Source: Terrilactibacillus tamarindi
GTDB lineage: Bacteria; Bacillota; Bacilli; Bacillales; Sporolactobacillaceae
Reading direction: 5' to 3'
Assembly: GCF_009718825.1 (NCBI RefSeq)
Contig: NZ_WNHB01000014.1
Coordinates: forward strand, 34,797 to 98,796
DNA: 64,000 nucleotides
This document shows, in pieces, positions 18,043-28,350 of this stretch. The notes under the pieces are model-generated. The model was not told the DNA's origin and made no database searches. It saw only the letters and a program-made list of their open reading frames with translations. A program made the position numbers and the translations under genes. How positions within the stretch are numbered: position 1 is the first letter of the stretch; each line of letters begins with the position of its first letter.

Positions 18043-19638
18043 TTAATCCTCAGAAAGCCAGCTTCTAAGTAATTTAACAAATTCAGTTGGATTCTGATTT
18101 GCCATTTGTTCCAATTGTCGGTATTTATTTTTTTCGGGTGTTTCCGATTCAATTGCTTCTTCAAGATTTGCTACTTTTGAATTTGATAGAGGTTGATCGT
18201 TACCATCATCCTCCTGAACTTCATTTCTTTTCCTTAACAATAAGATAATCAACAAAATAATGACTGCAAGTAAAATACCACCAGCAATATAAAACCAAAG
18301 ATGCGATTGCTTTGGGGCTGGATTGGTGTTAGCCGTTTTCCCATTAAACTTACCGACAGAAACTACAGACTTTTGACTAATTGTGGCTGGATCTAATTCA
18401 GCCCCTTGGCTGTTTGTTAATGAAGTTTTAATAATTGTGTTTAAAATTTCTTTTACATCATTAACACTCTGTGCAGATAAAGATGTTGGTTGATTCGGCT
18501 TAGGCGGCTCAACCATGACCTGAATGCCAATGTCTTTAATTGTATAAGGGCTATTAACAATCGTTCGATGAATACGATTAAATTCATTATTAATTCGTTC
18601 CTCGACTTTTTTATAATTACCATTTGAATTCGTGTTTCCCTGGTACGTGGCAACGTCTTGATTTCCCGTTCCTACCTGTCCACCAGCACCATTCCCAGAA
18701 TACGTTTCGGTAATTTTTTCAGATGATACCTGAAGACCTTCCATCGTCTGTTTATCAACAGGCTCAGCCAAATTTTCAGTTGATTTTTGCTGTGTAAAGT
18801 CAAGAGCTGTGCTCACATTGACAACGACTTTATCATTACCCATCATCATGCCAAGCATTTGACTTACTTTTTGTTGGATTCCTCTTTCAATATCTTGTTT
18901 TATTTGTCGTTGTTGATCATATTGAGCCAATGTTGATCCATCACCAGATGTTCCGTCAGACGTTTTGTCATAATAGTTAAAGTATTGATCAGTAATGACG
19001 ATATTATCTTCAGGGAGGTTAGGTACGCTTTTTGATACTAGATGATATAGGCCTTGAACTTGACTATTAGAAAGTTGATAACCTGGATTTAAGTTTAGAA
19101 CAATTGAAGCCGATGCCTTGGTTGCATCAGCATCCTGACCAACCCAAACGTTGCTATCAGGTAAGTTGATCATCACTTTAGCAGATTTAACACCTTTCGT
19201 TTGAGTAATTAAATGAGCAAGTTCCGTTTGCATGGCAGCACGTTCTAATACGTCGAATTCTTTATCTGTCATACCAAAACTGGCATTTTTACCAAAAAAC
19301 GAATAGTCAATTTCTCCGGATTTGGGTATACCTTCCGCTGCTAATTCTACTTTTAAACGATCGACTTCTTCTTTTGGAACACTAATGGTTGAACCTCCAT
19401 TAGATAACTTATAAGGTATTTTTTTACTATCTAACGTTTCTTTAATTTGCCCAGCTTCATCAGCAGATAAATTACTATATAACGGAGTATAGTGCTTTGC
19501 TGACATTAACATTGATAGAACAATCGATAGAATAATAACAAATAGTAAAGAGCCAATCATCCAACTCTTTTGTTTTTTAGTGGTACCCTGCCACTTTTCT
19601 TTTATTAGCTTAAATAGGTTTAATGCTTTTTCTTTCAT
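18043..19638 (-). CDS. fliF: Flagellar MS-ring protein FliF
   Basis: Forms the membrane MS-ring on which the C-ring and export gate are built. Transmembrane helices lie near residues 25-45 and 445-467. The periplasmic part has YscJ/FliF domains (SVPKEEVDRLKVELAAEGIP; VMINLPDSNVWVGQDADATK). The acidic C-terminal tail that binds FliG (ANQNPTEFVKLLRSWLSED) is intact. The ATG at 19638 (531 aa) follows TGGAGGT; an earlier in-frame ATG at 19650 lies inside that ribosome binding site. Confidence 0.96.
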   Translation of the reverse strand: MKEKALNLFKLIKEKWQGTTKKQKSWMIGSLLFVIILSIVLSMLMSAKHYTPLYSNLSADEAGQIKETLDSKKIPYKLSNGGSTISVPKEEVDRLKVELAAEGIPKSGEIDYSFFGKNASFGMTDKEFDVLERAAMQTELAHLITQTKGVKSAKVMINLPDSNVWVGQDADATKASASIVLNLNPGYQLSNSQVQGLYHLVSKSVPNLPEDNIVITDQYFNYYDKTSDGTSGDGSTLAQYDQQRQIKQDIERGIQQKVSQMLGMMMGNDKVVVNVSTALDFTQQKSTENLAEPVDKQTMEGLQVSSEKITETYSGNGAGGQVGTGNQDVATYQGNTNSNGNYKKVEERINNEFNRIHRTIVNSPYTIKDIGIQVMVEPPKPNQPTSLSAQSVNDVKEILNTIIKTSLTNSQGAELDPATISQKSVVSVGKFNGKTANTNPAPKQSHLWFYIAGGILLAVIILLIILLLRKRNEVQEDDGNDQPLSNSKVANLEEAIESETPEKNKYRQLEQMANQNPTEFVKLLRSWLSED

Positions 19639-19681
19639 TGCGACCTCCATATCGTGCTATCAAGTCGAGTTGGCAGGGTGA

Positions 19682-19984
19682 TCATACTTGCATTCTCATA
19701 ATTTCTTGATAAGCATCAATGGCTTTGTTTCTAAATTGCGAAGCTGTCTGCATAAGAACATCTGATTTAGCGAGCGAGATCATGACATTATGTAAGTCTT
19801 GATTCTTACCAGAGATAAGATCTGTGACTGCTTGATCCGATTCTTTTTGAGATTCATTCAGAGCACTGATGGCTTTGTCAAATACGTTTGAAAAAGATGT
19901 TGATGTTTTGCTAACAGATGAATCTGTTTTTGAAGATGTAATGACGTTCTGAAGTCCCTTCATATTAATAGCTGATATATCCAC
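19682..19984 (-). CDS. fliE: Flagellar hook-basal body protein FliE
   Basis: A small (100 aa) protein connecting the MS-ring to the rod and the first export substrate. The C-terminal half carries the conserved NVMISLAKSDVLMQTASQFR followed by NKAIDAYQEIMRMQV. It begins at a GTG (19984) with a weak upstream AGG. It lies 11 bases after flgC, as in other Bacilli. Confidence 0.94.
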   Translation of the reverse strand: MDISAINMKGLQNVITSSKTDSSVSKTSTSFSNVFDKAISALNESQKESDQAVTDLISGKNQDLHNVMISLAKSDVLMQTASQFRNKAIDAYQEIMRMQV

Positions 19985-19995
19985 CGTTTAATTAC

Positions 19996-20442
19996 CTACT
20001 TTCCAATTTCAAGTGCTTTCGTTAGCATGCTTTTATTTGCATTCATGACTGTGACATTCGCTTCATAAGACCTTTGTGAATTCATCAGATCCACCATTTC
20101 TTTCAATGGATCTACATTAGGCGTTCTAACATATCCATTATTATCAGCATCTGGATTATTCGGTTCATAGGTCATGTTAAAAGGTGTTTGATCCTCCGTT
20201 ACTTTTGTAACTTTAACTCCACTTCCCGTAGAAGACCCTACTGCTTGATTTAAAAACGATTGAAACGAGCTATTAGCTGGTGACATTTCCACAATTTTTC
20301 GCCGGTAAGGCTGCCATTCTCCATTTACTTGCTTATCCCTCGTGGTATCAGCGTTGGCAATATTAGAAGAAATAACATCCATACGTAGCCTTTGAGCTGT
20401 TAATCCAGAAGCAGAGATATTTAAACCATTAAACATCCCCAT
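19996..20442 (-). CDS. flgC: Proximal rod protein FlgC
   Basis: A rod protein of 148 aa. The N-terminal rod motif (NISASGLTAQRLRMDVISSN, then IANADTT) and the C-terminal motif (LKEMVDLMNSQRSYEANVTV) are both present. It starts one base after the flgB stop and belongs to the first cluster of the operon. Confidence 0.96.
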   Translation of the reverse strand: MGMFNGLNISASGLTAQRLRMDVISSNIANADTTRDKQVNGEWQPYRRKIVEMSPANSSFQSFLNQAVGSSTGSGVKVTKVTEDQTPFNMTYEPNNPDADNNGYVRTPNVDPLKEMVDLMNSQRSYEANVTVMNANKSMLTKALEIGK

Positions 20443-20443
20443 T

Positions 20444-20824
20444 CTAGTTTCCTCCTAATACAGTTTTAAATTGATTAAACTTGTGATTAATAGCGGTTTC
20501 AAGGGCCTGGTAATGAATTTGATTTTGAGCCAATGTCGTCATTTGGGCATCAATGTCGACATTATTTCCATTACTTTGAATCGCACCAGCCGTACTATTT
20601 ATAATATGGTACTCTGCATGATCACCTGAAAATGAGAGATGCCGTGTTTCCGTTTTTTTTGCCTGCATAGCATGGTCAAGTTCATCTTGGAAAACAACTT
20701 GCTTCGCCTTATAATTTGGAGTATCCACATTCGAAACATTCTGAGCCGTTACATTTTGGATCGCAACGGAACGGTTCATCGCTTTTTCTATTTTTGGTAT
20801 CCATGTATTTGAGAAAATATCCAT
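20444..20824 (-). CDS. flgB: Proximal rod protein FlgB, first gene of the flagellar operon
   Basis: A rod protein of 126 aa with the conserved QNVTAQNVSNVDTPNYKAKQ block and a C-terminal LAQNQIHYQALETAINHKF. A strong ribosome binding site (AGGAGG) precedes the ATG at 20824. No gene precedes it until the codY terminator, so it heads the flagellar transcript. Confidence 0.96.
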   Translation of the reverse strand: MDIFSNTWIPKIEKAMNRSVAIQNVTAQNVSNVDTPNYKAKQVVFQDELDHAMQAKKTETRHLSFSGDHAEYHIINSTAGAIQSNGNNVDIDAQMTTLAQNQIHYQALETAINHKFNQFKTVLGGN

Positions 20825-21140
20825 TACGAACCTCCTAATACTACAAATCTATAACATTATTTTAACAATAATTCGTGCTTTGTCTACGTATTTCAACCAA
20901 ATTCTACATTTTGTTCATAATAAAATTCTATTGATTTAGGTATATAGAACTATTTGTATATCATATTTATTTCTATATTGTCAATAGACATTCCTCCCCT
21001 CTATTACGACATTTTTTTTACAAACATGTGACATTGCTAAATGAAAATATGACCTCCTAATTATCTTTTTTTACAATAAAGAAAACTTGCCGATTGCGGG
21101 GTCTATAAGACGCAGACACCTTTATACTTTCTTAAAGAGC
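20825..21140. other. Intergenic region between flgB and the codY terminator
   Basis: About 316 bases, very AT-rich, containing the predicted promoter at 20955-20984 and nothing else that I can identify. Two purine-rich runs resembling ribosome binding sites occur on the minus strand near 20993-21000 and 21052-21057, but no convincing reading frame follows them. Confidence 0.6.
20955..20984 (-). promoter_or_regulatory. Predicted SigA-type promoter of the flagellar operon
   Basis: On the minus strand TTGACA (20984-20979) is separated by 18 bases from TATACA (20960-20955), with an extended TG one base before the -10. The start of transcription would lie near 20948, about 120 bases upstream of flgB. 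This corresponds in kind to the vegetative fla/che promoter of B. subtilis. I see no SigD-type TAAA/GCCGATAT pair on this strand. Confidence 0.7.
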
Positions 21141-21180
21141 AAAAAAAGGGTCTATCCGTTACTAACGGATAGACCCTTTA
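21141..21180 (-). terminator. Strong intrinsic terminator after codY
   Basis: On the minus strand a near-perfect hairpin (AAAGGGTCTATCCGTTA paired with the complementary arm around a short loop) is followed by a run of seven T. It sits 17 bases after the codY stop and separates the hslV-hslU-codY transcript from the flagellar operon. Confidence 0.92.
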
Positions 21181-21196
21181 GAAAGTTTAGTTTGAC

Positions 21197-21973
21197 TTAT
21201 TCACCTTTTATACGATTTAATTCAAATAAAAATTTGTCATTTAAAACTTTAATATATGTTCCTTTCATTCCAAGAGATCGAGATTCAATGACACCCGCAC
21301 TTTCAAGTTTTCTCAATGCATTAACGATAACCGAACGAGTAATACCTACTCGGTCAGCTATTTTACTTGCAACAAGTAAACCTTCTTTGCCATCTAATTC
21401 TTCAAAAATATGCTCGATTGCCTCTAATTCACTATAAGATAATGAGCTAATGGCCATTTGGACAATCGCTTTTTCACGAGCTTCTTCTTCAATTTCTTCG
21501 GTTTTTTCTCGAAGAATTTCCATACCAACGACTGTTGCTCCATATTCAGCTAGAATTAAATCTTCATCTGTGAACTCTTTAGAAATTCGTGAAAGTACTA
21601 ATGTACCAAGGCGTTCTCCACCACCAACAATTGGGACTATAGTCGTCAAACCATTAGAGAATAATTCTTTATTTTCTGTAGGAAAAGCAGTAAATGGACT
21701 ATTTACATCAAGGTTTGAAGAAGTTTCTCTTATCGTAAATAAGCTTTGTGTATACTCCTCCGGAAATTGTTTGCTTTCAAACATGTTTTTTACACGATCA
21801 TTTTCAATTTCGAGTTTTAGAGATAGACCTAAAAGTTTACCACGGCGACTGACGACAAATGTATTTGTTTCAATAATGTCTCTTAAAGTTTCGGCCATTT
21901 CATTAAAATTAACTGGTGTTTTTGCTCCTTGAAGCATACTATTGATCTTTCTTGTTTTTTCTAATAATGACAT
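21197..21973 (-). CDS. codY: GTP/branched-chain amino acid sensing transcriptional regulator CodY
   Basis: Global repressor of nutrient-limitation genes in low-GC Gram-positives. The N-terminal half is the GAF effector-binding domain ([20 protein letters not shown]), and the C-terminal winged helix carries [20 protein letters not shown] and [16 protein letters not shown]. The 258-aa length is normal. A good ribosome binding site (AGGAGGAAG) precedes the ATG. A 138-base gap with a small hairpin at 22041-22062 separates it from hslU, so it may also be read from its own promoter. Confidence 0.97.
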   Translation of the reverse strand: MSLLEKTRKINSMLQGAKTPVNFNEMAETLRDIIETNTFVVSRRGKLLGLSLKLEIENDRVKNMFESKQFPEEYTQSLFTIRETSSNLDVNSPFTAFPTENKELFSNGLTTIVPIVGGGERLGTLVLSRISKEFTDEDLILAEYGATVVGMEILREKTEEIEEEAREKAIVQMAISSLSYSELEAIEHIFEELDGKEGLLVASKIADRVGITRSVIVNALRKLESAGVIESRSLGMKGTYIKVLNDKFLFELNRIKGE

Positions 21974-22111
21974 AAATACTTCCTCCTGATATTTGATTAT
22001 TAAACATTGACAATTCTAAAAATCAACTAAGATTAACACCGTTCAAAAGGATAGCTTTGAACGATAAAACACATAAGAATTGAAGGCTTTAATGAATATT
22101 AAAAAATGGAA

Positions 22112-23503
22112 TTATAAAATGTATTGACTTAAATCCCTGTTTTTTACAATACTAGATAGTTTTTCTTCGACATACTCTGGTGTAATGGTTATTTCCTCTA
22201 AAGTTATTTCAGGTGCTTCAAAAGATAAATCCTCAAGCAACTTTTCTAAAATAGTATGTAACCGTCTTGCACCAATGTTTTCCGTCTCTTGATTCACTTC
22301 ATAAGCAATCGAAGCAAGCTTATAAATAGCTTCGTCAGAAAATTTAATATTCATACCTTCAGTTTTTAATAATGCTTGATATTGTTTTAATAATGCATTA
22401 TTTGGTTCAACTAAAATATTGACAAAATCATCAACAGACAAGCTCGATAATTCAACACGTATTGGGAACCGTCCCTGAAGTTCTGGAATCAGATCAGATG
22501 GTTTAGATAGATGAAAAGCTCCCGCTGCAATAAATAAAATATAATCCGTCTTAACAGCGCCATATTTCGTCATCACAGTCGAACCTTCAACGATAGGAAG
22601 AATGTCTCTCTGAACACCTTCTCTAGAAACTTCACCTGAATTTTGCCCTTTCCCGGTAATTTTATCTATTTCGTCGATAAAAATGATGCCCGTTTCCTCG
22701 GCTCTAGAAACCGCCTCTTGTGTTACTTCATCCATATCTATAAGCTTTAAGGCGGCATTTTGAGTTAGGACCTTTCTAGCTTCTTTAACGGTTAGTTTCC
22801 TTTTTTTCTTTTTCTTTGGTACGACACTGCTCAACATGTCCTGAAAGTTAATACCTGCTTGTTCCATACCCGAGTTTTGAAACATGTCAAACATGCCACT
22901 CGTCTGTGTTTCTTCTACCTCAATGGTAACCATGTGATCTTCAAGTTCTCCAAGTTCTAGAAGTCTTGCTGTTTGTTTTCGCTTTTCTTTTATCGAGTCC
23001 GTTATTTCTTCTTCCGTTTCCTGTTCGGATTTTTGACCACTAAACAACATTTCTAATGGATTCTTGGCCGTACTCGTTTTTGATTTCCCAGGAACTAGCA
23101 ACTTAACAAGCTCTTTATTAGCTGTATCTTTTGCTTTCGATTGAACGTTTGCCATTTTTTCTTCTTTAACTAATCGAATAGCTGTTTCTACGAGATCCCT
23201 GACCATCGACTCAACATCTCTACCAACGTACCCGACTTCTGTAAATTTTGTCGCTTCCAATTTAACAAATGGGGCTCCTACTAACTTGGCTAAACGTCTA
23301 GCAATCTCAGTTTTCCCAACCCCAGTAGGTCCTATCATGAGGATATTTTTAGGAACAATTTCTTCACGCATTTTGTCATCTAACAGAGTTCGGCGATAGC
23401 GATTCCTTAATGCAACTGCTACAGCTCGTTTTGCTTTATCTTGACCGATAATAAATTGATCTAATTTCTGAACAATTTGCTTAGGTGTCAATGATGATGC
23501 CAT
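22112..23503 (-). CDS. hslU: HslU (ClpY) ATPase of the HslUV protease
   Basis: AAA+ unfoldase that feeds HslV. Walker A ([10 protein letters not shown]) lies near residues 58-65, the pore loop GYVGRD near 90, Walker [11 protein letters not shown], and the C-terminal EIGARR-type sensor ([11 protein letters not shown]). The C-terminus LSQYIL inserts into HslV in this family. The intermediate I-domain is Lys/Glu-rich. The length is 463 aa, close to B. subtilis ClpY. Confidence 0.97.
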   Translation of the reverse strand: MASSLTPKQIVQKLDQFIIGQDKAKRAVAVALRNRYRRTLLDDKMREEIVPKNILMIGPTGVGKTEIARRLAKLVGAPFVKLEATKFTEVGYVGRDVESMVRDLVETAIRLVKEEKMANVQSKAKDTANKELVKLLVPGKSKTSTAKNPLEMLFSGQKSEQETEEEITDSIKEKRKQTARLLELGELEDHMVTIEVEETQTSGMFDMFQNSGMEQAGINFQDMLSSVVPKKKKKRKLTVKEARKVLTQNAALKLIDMDEVTQEAVSRAEETGIIFIDEIDKITGKGQNSGEVSREGVQRDILPIVEGSTVMTKYGAVKTDYILFIAAGAFHLSKPSDLIPELQGRFPIRVELSSLSVDDFVNILVEPNNALLKQYQALLKTEGMNIKFSDEAIYKLASIAYEVNQETENIGARRLHTILEKLLEDLSFEAPEITLEEITITPEYVEEKLSSIVKNRDLSQYIL

Positions 23504-23519
23504 CGGAAATCCTCCTTAT

Positions 23520-24062
23520 TTATAACTCTTCGACAATAATATGATCATTCGTAAACACACAGATTTCTCCTGCAATGCGCAAGGCTTCTTTAGCAATCTC
23601 GCTCGCTGTCAAATTCTCTCCACCATAACTCTTCAGCGCCCTTCCAGCAGCAAGGGCATAGTTACCACCTGAACCAATGGCTAGTATTCCATCATCTGGT
23701 TCAATGACTTCCCCTGTACCTGAAACGAGTAATAAATCCTTCTTATCCATGACAATTAACATGGCCTCAAGCTGCCGTAACATCTTATCGTTTCGCCATT
23801 CCTTGGCTAACTCTACGGCTGCCCTTTGCAAGTTTCCATTGTATTCTTCTAGTCGGCCTTCAAACTTCTCATATAAAGTAAAGGCATCGGCTACAGATCC
23901 AGCAAATCCTGCAATAACTCGCCCATTGTATAGTTTACGCACTTTTCTTGCAGAATGTTTCATAATAACAGATTGACCAAGAGTGACCTGTCCATCACCC
24001 GCCATTGCACTGTTCCCTTTATACTGAATCGCAAAGATTGTCGTTGCATGAAATGTTTCCAA
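23520..24062 (-). CDS. hslV: HslV (ClpQ) peptidase of the HslUV protease
   Basis: Threonine-type peptidase subunit related to proteasome beta subunits. The mature-type [10 protein letters not shown] follows a five- or six-residue leader (METFHA). Conserved blocks [32 protein letters not shown] and [16 protein letters not shown] are intact. I set the start at the TTG at 24062 (180 aa), eight bases after AAGGGGG. A longer frame from TTG 24095 would add an 11-residue extension not seen in relatives. The Thr equivalent to Thr1 is read from the alignment, not proven. Confidence 0.94.
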   Translation of the reverse strand: METFHATTIFAIQYKGNSAMAGDGQVTLGQSVIMKHSARKVRKLYNGRVIAGFAGSVADAFTLYEKFEGRLEEYNGNLQRAAVELAKEWRNDKMLRQLEAMLIVMDKKDLLLVSGTGEVIEPDDGILAIGSGGNYALAAGRALKSYGGENLTASEIAKEALRIAGEICVFTNDHIIVEEL

Positions 24063-24614
24063 GAATCCATCCCCCTTACCCTTTCTTAAGATCAATCATA
24101 ACCGTGTCCTCAAAACACCCATACATCATCAATGATAAATGTCTTAGCTTAAACAAATTCTTCACCAAAGATACATATGGATGAAATGTTTCTTTATATT
24201 CGTAATTATGTGATCTATTAGTTTGACTCTCCTAAAAGCGAAAGAAAACAAGTAGAAGTCAGAGCTATATTGACAATGTTACATTGGCCAAAAAAGTTTT
24301 TTCAAAACATAAAACACGCTTAAACAATGTATCTTTTGATTAAAGATAGGAAAACGCATTCAAACATATCCTTTATTAAGTAAATGAAATTCAATTTAAG
24401 AGACAAAGACATATGAAAGCAGCACAAACGTAAGAACCATCAATGAACAAAAATAGATCTTGCTTCACCAATGTTCTAACCTGACTGCTTTCGCTTGCCA
24501 TTCTTTATGACTACTTTTGCTTTATCCGTTTGTTACTCATAGATCAATAAAAAATATTTTTATGTTTTGAATATCCTAAATATTATCACAACTATCACAC
24601 GTTAGCAACTCTGT
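24063..24614. other. Gene-free gap where xerC (codV) is expected
   Basis: A stretch of 552 AT-rich bases between hslV and trmFO. In B. subtilis this place holds xerC/codV, about 0.9 kb. I see no open frame of 60 codons on either strand, no recombinase-type HxLRH signature, and no clear terminator or repeat. The sequence may be a decayed remnant, or leader DNA for hslV. Confidence 0.6.
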
Positions 24615-25922
24615 TTACATTTTTGTAACAAAATTCTGAATTGTATCGAGAGCCCTTTTAGCATGCTGAGCATTTCTTTCTTTTTTATTTCTGATTTTTT
24701 CTGGTAATACCGGAAACAATCCAAAGTTGGCATTCATGGGTTGAAAGTTCTTTGCATTGGCCGTTGTTATATAGTGTGCCATACTGCCTATGGCCGTCTC
24801 TACTGGGAAAGTCACTGGATCTTTTCCTAGAGCTAGCCTTGCAGCATTTATGCCTGCAACAAGGCCAGATGCTGCAGATTCTACATATCCCTCAACACCA
24901 GTCATTTGTCCCGCAAAAAACAAGTTTAGGTTCTCCTTATATTGATACGTAGGTTTTAACAATTTAGGAGAATTAATAAACGTATTTCGGTGCATAACAC
25001 CATATCTTACTATATTGGCATCTTCCAATCCAGGTATGAGACGAATAACTTCTTTTTGCGCACCCCACTTTAGATGGGTTTGGAAACCTACTATATTATA
25101 TAGGGTTCCCGAAGCATTGTCTTGCCTTAATTGAACAACCGCAAATGGACGTTTCCCTGTCTTTGGATCTTCAAGTCCTACAGGTTTCATTGGACCGAAT
25201 AACATTGTTTTTTTCCCGCGTTTAGCCATCACTTCGATTGGCATGCACCCTTCAAAGAAAATTTCTTTTTCAAAACTCTTGAGCGGTACCGTCTCTGCTT
25301 GGATTAACGCTTCATAAAAACGGTCAAATTGCTCCTCCGTCATGGGACAATTTAAATAAGCCGCCTCTCCTTTATCATATCGAGATTTAAGATAAACAAT
25401 ATCCCGGTTAATGCTATCAATTTCAATAATGGGAGCTGCAGCATCAAAAAAATAAAAATAATCTTCTCCGGTTAGATCTGATAAAGCATCACTTAATTCT
25501 TTTGAAGTTAATGGTCCGGTTGCTATGATCGTTGGTCCATCAGGTAAACGTGTGACCTCTTCATTAATAATTTCAATTAATGGATGATTTTTAATCGCCT
25601 CTGTCACTCGATCACTAAACTCATGTCGATCAACGGCAAGCGCGCCCCCAGCAGGCACGCTACAAGCATCTGCTGAGGATAAAATAAGTGAATCCAAACG
25701 GCGCATTTCCTCTTTTAATATGCCGACAGCATTTGTTAAATCATTTGACCTGAGAGAATTAGTACAGACCAACTCTGCAAATTTATCAGTATGGTGTGCA
25801 GGGGTTTGTTTTACGGGACGCATTTCGTAAAGCTTAACAGGTACCCCGCGCTTTGCAATTTGGAAAGCTGCTTCGCTTCCTGCAAGGCCTGCGCCAATAA
25901 CATGAACAACTTGTACAGTCAT
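24615..25922 (-). CDS. trmFO: tRNA uracil-54 C5-methyltransferase (folate/FAD-dependent) TrmFO
   Basis: Makes ribothymidine at position 54 of tRNA using methylene-tetrahydrofolate and FADH2. The N-terminal dinucleotide fold [12 protein letters not shown] is at residues 8-19. The catalytic cysteines lie in [12 protein letters not shown] and [15 protein letters not shown]. The C-terminal FAD-binding block [20 protein letters not shown] is intact. The 435-aa length is normal. It lies 17 bases after topA, so it is probably co-transcribed. Confidence 0.97.
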   Translation of the reverse strand: MTVQVVHVIGAGLAGSEAAFQIAKRGVPVKLYEMRPVKQTPAHHTDKFAELVCTNSLRSNDLTNAVGILKEEMRRLDSLILSSADACSVPAGGALAVDRHEFSDRVTEAIKNHPLIEIINEEVTRLPDGPTIIATGPLTSKELSDALSDLTGEDYFYFFDAAAPIIEIDSINRDIVYLKSRYDKGEAAYLNCPMTEEQFDRFYEALIQAETVPLKSFEKEIFFEGCMPIEVMAKRGKKTMLFGPMKPVGLEDPKTGKRPFAVVQLRQDNASGTLYNIVGFQTHLKWGAQKEVIRLIPGLEDANIVRYGVMHRNTFINSPKLLKPTYQYKENLNLFFAGQMTGVEGYVESAASGLVAGINAARLALGKDPVTFPVETAIGSMAHYITTANAKNFQPMNANFGLFPVLPEKIRNKKERNAQHAKRALDTIQNFVTKM

Positions 25923-25939
25923 GGTTTTCTCCTTTATTT

Positions 25940-28018
25940 CTAATTCGTTTGATCTTCTTTATAGTCACAATGTGAACATTGAACGACTTTTCCCTTTTTA
26001 AGTTTTTTCTCAACGAGAAATTCATTACATTTAGGACACGACCTCTGAATAGGTTTATCCCAAGAGACAAAATCGCATTCTGGATAATGGTCACAACCAT
26101 AAAAGATACGTCGTTTTTTACTCCTACGTTCGACAATTTCACCTTCATGACATTTCGGACATGCAACTCCCATTTTCTTTAAAATAGGTTTTGTGTTCCG
26201 ACAATCTGGAAAATTAGAACAGGCTAAAAACTTTCCATATCGACCCATCTTATAAACCATTTCATGGCCACAATTTTCACATTCGATTCCAGCAGGTTCA
26301 TCTTTTATTTCGACTTCTCTCATTTCTTTCTCAGCGACCTCTAATCGAGATTCAAAGTCTTTGTAGAAGTCAGAAATAACATTGATCCAATCGATGTCAC
26401 CACCCTCGACAGCGTCAAGATTATCTTCCATCTTAACCGTGAAGTCAACATCAATAATTTCTGGGAAAAATTCCACAATAAGTTCTAGAACCACTTCACC
26501 CAATTCGGTAGGAACAAACTTTCGATCATCTAACGTAACATAACCACGCCGTTGGATCGTGTCAATGGTGGGTGCATAAGTTGATGGTCGTCCGATCCCA
26601 ATTTCCTCCATTGTACGAACAAGCCTTGCTTCAGTATAACGTGGTGGTGGTTGGGTAAAATGTTGTTTTGGATCGATTTTTTCTTTCTTAACAATCATGC
26701 CATCTGTTAGTTCTGGTAAAAAACGATCATCGTCATTATTTGAACGATCATCATTACCCTCTATATAAACTTTCATAAAACCAGGAAATTTAATCTTCGA
26801 TCCTGTAGCACGAAAAGTACAATCCGCATGAACAAGATCTGCTCTAACTGTATCCATAACAGCCGGTGCCATTTGGCTTGCAAGAAATCTCTCCCAAATT
26901 AACTTATATAATCTAAATTGATCACGACTTAAATATTCTTTAATGGCTTTAGGTTGTTGATTAACGGATGTAGGTCTAATCCCTTCGTGAGCATCCTGAG
27001 TTTTTTCTGATGTTTTTTTCTTTTTGTTATTCTCATTACCTAAGTATGATTCACCATAATGTTTACTTATGAATTGTTTTGCTTCTTCTTTAGCAACATC
27101 AGATATACGAGTAGAGTCTGTCCTCATATACGTTATTAACCCGGTTACTTGTTTCCCAATTTCGATACCCTCGTATAATTGCTGTGCTATCATCATGGTT
27201 TTTTTAGCTCTAAAATTTAATTTACGAGCCGCTTCTTGTTGAAGAGAAGATGTAATGAAAGGTAAAACAGGATTTCTAAGCCTTTCTTTTTTCTGTACAT
27301 TTTTCACTTCAAACTCATCAGATTTTATTTTAGATAATATGCCATCCACATCATCTTTTGTATTAAGTTCTGTCTTTTTTCGGTTTAAACCATAGAAGGA
27401 AGCTTCAAATGTTTCATCTCCAGTTTTAAATAGACCTTTAATTGACCAATATTCTTCAGGTTCAAAGGCTTTTATTTCATTCTCTCTTTCGATAATCAAC
27501 CGAAGGGCAACGGATTGGACCCGACCTGCACTTAAACCCTTTTTTACTTTTTTCCATAACAAAGGACTGATGTTATAACCCACCAAACGATCTAACACTC
27601 GTCTAGCTTGTTGGGCATTAACCAAATCCATATTTATTTTCCTTGGTTCTTTAAATGCATCTTTAATCGCTTGTTTTGTAATTTCATTAAAAACAACTCG
27701 GCACTTCGATTTTTCATCAATATCTAAACTGTGAGCCAAGTGCCATGCTATAGCTTCCCCTTCACGGTCAGGGTCAGCTGCGAGATAAACTTTCTTAGCT
27801 TTTTTGGCTGCCTTTTTTAAATCTTTTAATACAGGACCTTTACCACGAATCGTAATGTATTTGGGTCTAAAATGATCCTCAACATCAACGCCCATTTGGC
27901 TTTTGGGTAAATCGCGTACATGTCCCATAGAGGCCTTAACATGGTATTTTGAGCCAAGATATCTTTCTATCGTTTTCGCTTTAGCGGGAGATTCAACGAT
28001 GACAAGATAATCTTCCAT
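25940..28018 (-). CDS. topA: DNA topoisomerase I
   Basis: Type IA topoisomerase that relaxes negative supercoils. The Toprim domain starts immediately ([33 protein letters not shown]). The active-site Tyr is in [15 protein letters not shown]. Three C-terminal zinc-finger modules have CxxC pairs (CENCG...CSNFPDC; CPKCHEG...CDHYPEC; CPKCNEF...CSHC). The start is the ATG at 28018 (692 aa) behind AAGGGGGAG; a longer frame to 28111 would begin upstream of the predicted promoter. Confidence 0.97.
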   Translation of the reverse strand: MEDYLVIVESPAKAKTIERYLGSKYHVKASMGHVRDLPKSQMGVDVEDHFRPKYITIRGKGPVLKDLKKAAKKAKKVYLAADPDREGEAIAWHLAHSLDIDEKSKCRVVFNEITKQAIKDAFKEPRKINMDLVNAQQARRVLDRLVGYNISPLLWKKVKKGLSAGRVQSVALRLIIERENEIKAFEPEEYWSIKGLFKTGDETFEASFYGLNRKKTELNTKDDVDGILSKIKSDEFEVKNVQKKERLRNPVLPFITSSLQQEAARKLNFRAKKTMMIAQQLYEGIEIGKQVTGLITYMRTDSTRISDVAKEEAKQFISKHYGESYLGNENNKKKKTSEKTQDAHEGIRPTSVNQQPKAIKEYLSRDQFRLYKLIWERFLASQMAPAVMDTVRADLVHADCTFRATGSKIKFPGFMKVYIEGNDDRSNNDDDRFLPELTDGMIVKKEKIDPKQHFTQPPPRYTEARLVRTMEEIGIGRPSTYAPTIDTIQRRGYVTLDDRKFVPTELGEVVLELIVEFFPEIIDVDFTVKMEDNLDAVEGGDIDWINVISDFYKDFESRLEVAEKEMREVEIKDEPAGIECENCGHEMVYKMGRYGKFLACSNFPDCRNTKPILKKMGVACPKCHEGEIVERRSKKRRIFYGCDHYPECDFVSWDKPIQRSCPKCNEFLVEKKLKKGKVVQCSHCDYKEDQTN

Positions 28019-28350
28019 GAAAATTCTCCCCCTTTCTCTAATTGATAAATCCTCACTAATCTTAATGACTGTATGATTATTTGTCAAACATGATGCGTTA
28101 AAAATATTCATACTTTAATCAATATATTCCTTTTTTAAGGAAATAAATGTCGTTTTAAGCGCTTTTTTACCCAATTGGATCCCATAATGATCGGATATAA
28201 ATAGACCAACTTGAATATATCAAGTCCAGTGTACCTAGCAGTCAGTAATCATAGCATAAGAAATGAAAAAAATCAAAAAATTAACCAATTAAGTTATATA
28301 AAACACTATTGATTCTTAGCTTAAAACGACTTTTCAATGACATCCTTTAA
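28019..28350. other. Intergenic region between dprA and topA
   Basis: In the B. subtilis order dprA is followed directly by topA, so this gap of 332 bases is longer than expected. It contains the topA promoter (28059-28087), a TTCCTT...AAGGAA inverted repeat at about 28129-28144, the palindrome AAGCGCTT at 28157-28164, and an imperfect CTTGA/TCAAG repeat near 28210-28224. No open frame of note is present. Confidence 0.55.
28059..28087 (-). promoter_or_regulatory. Predicted SigA-type promoter of topA
   Basis: TTGACA (28087-28082), a 17-base spacer, then TAAGAT (28064-28059) on the minus strand. It lies about 40 bases upstream of the topA ATG, with the ribosome binding site between. It would drive topA and trmFO. 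Confidence 0.75.

Noticed and set aside
20945..20992. 13-codon minus-strand frame with GGGGAGG upstream (start near 20990)
   Set aside because: It coincides with the -35/-10 of the predicted flagellar promoter, so it would not be transcribed from that promoter; length is within chance.
21072..21100. TAAA and GCCGATTG near the flagellar operon, resembling a SigD promoter
   Set aside because: It is on the plus strand, pointing away from flgB, and the spacing (about 8) is far from the 15-16 required.
22041..22062. GTTCAAA/TTTGAAC hairpin between hslU and codY, sharing GTTCAAAAG with the ends of the 142-bp element
   Set aside because: Only 7 base pairs, no T tract, and no other part of the element is present; most likely a coincidence or a weak attenuator.
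28153..28168. AAAGCGCTT core resembling a CcpA cre site upstream of topA
   Set aside because: Only about 10 of 14 consensus positions match and the place (more than 70 bases upstream of the topA promoter) gives no supporting context.
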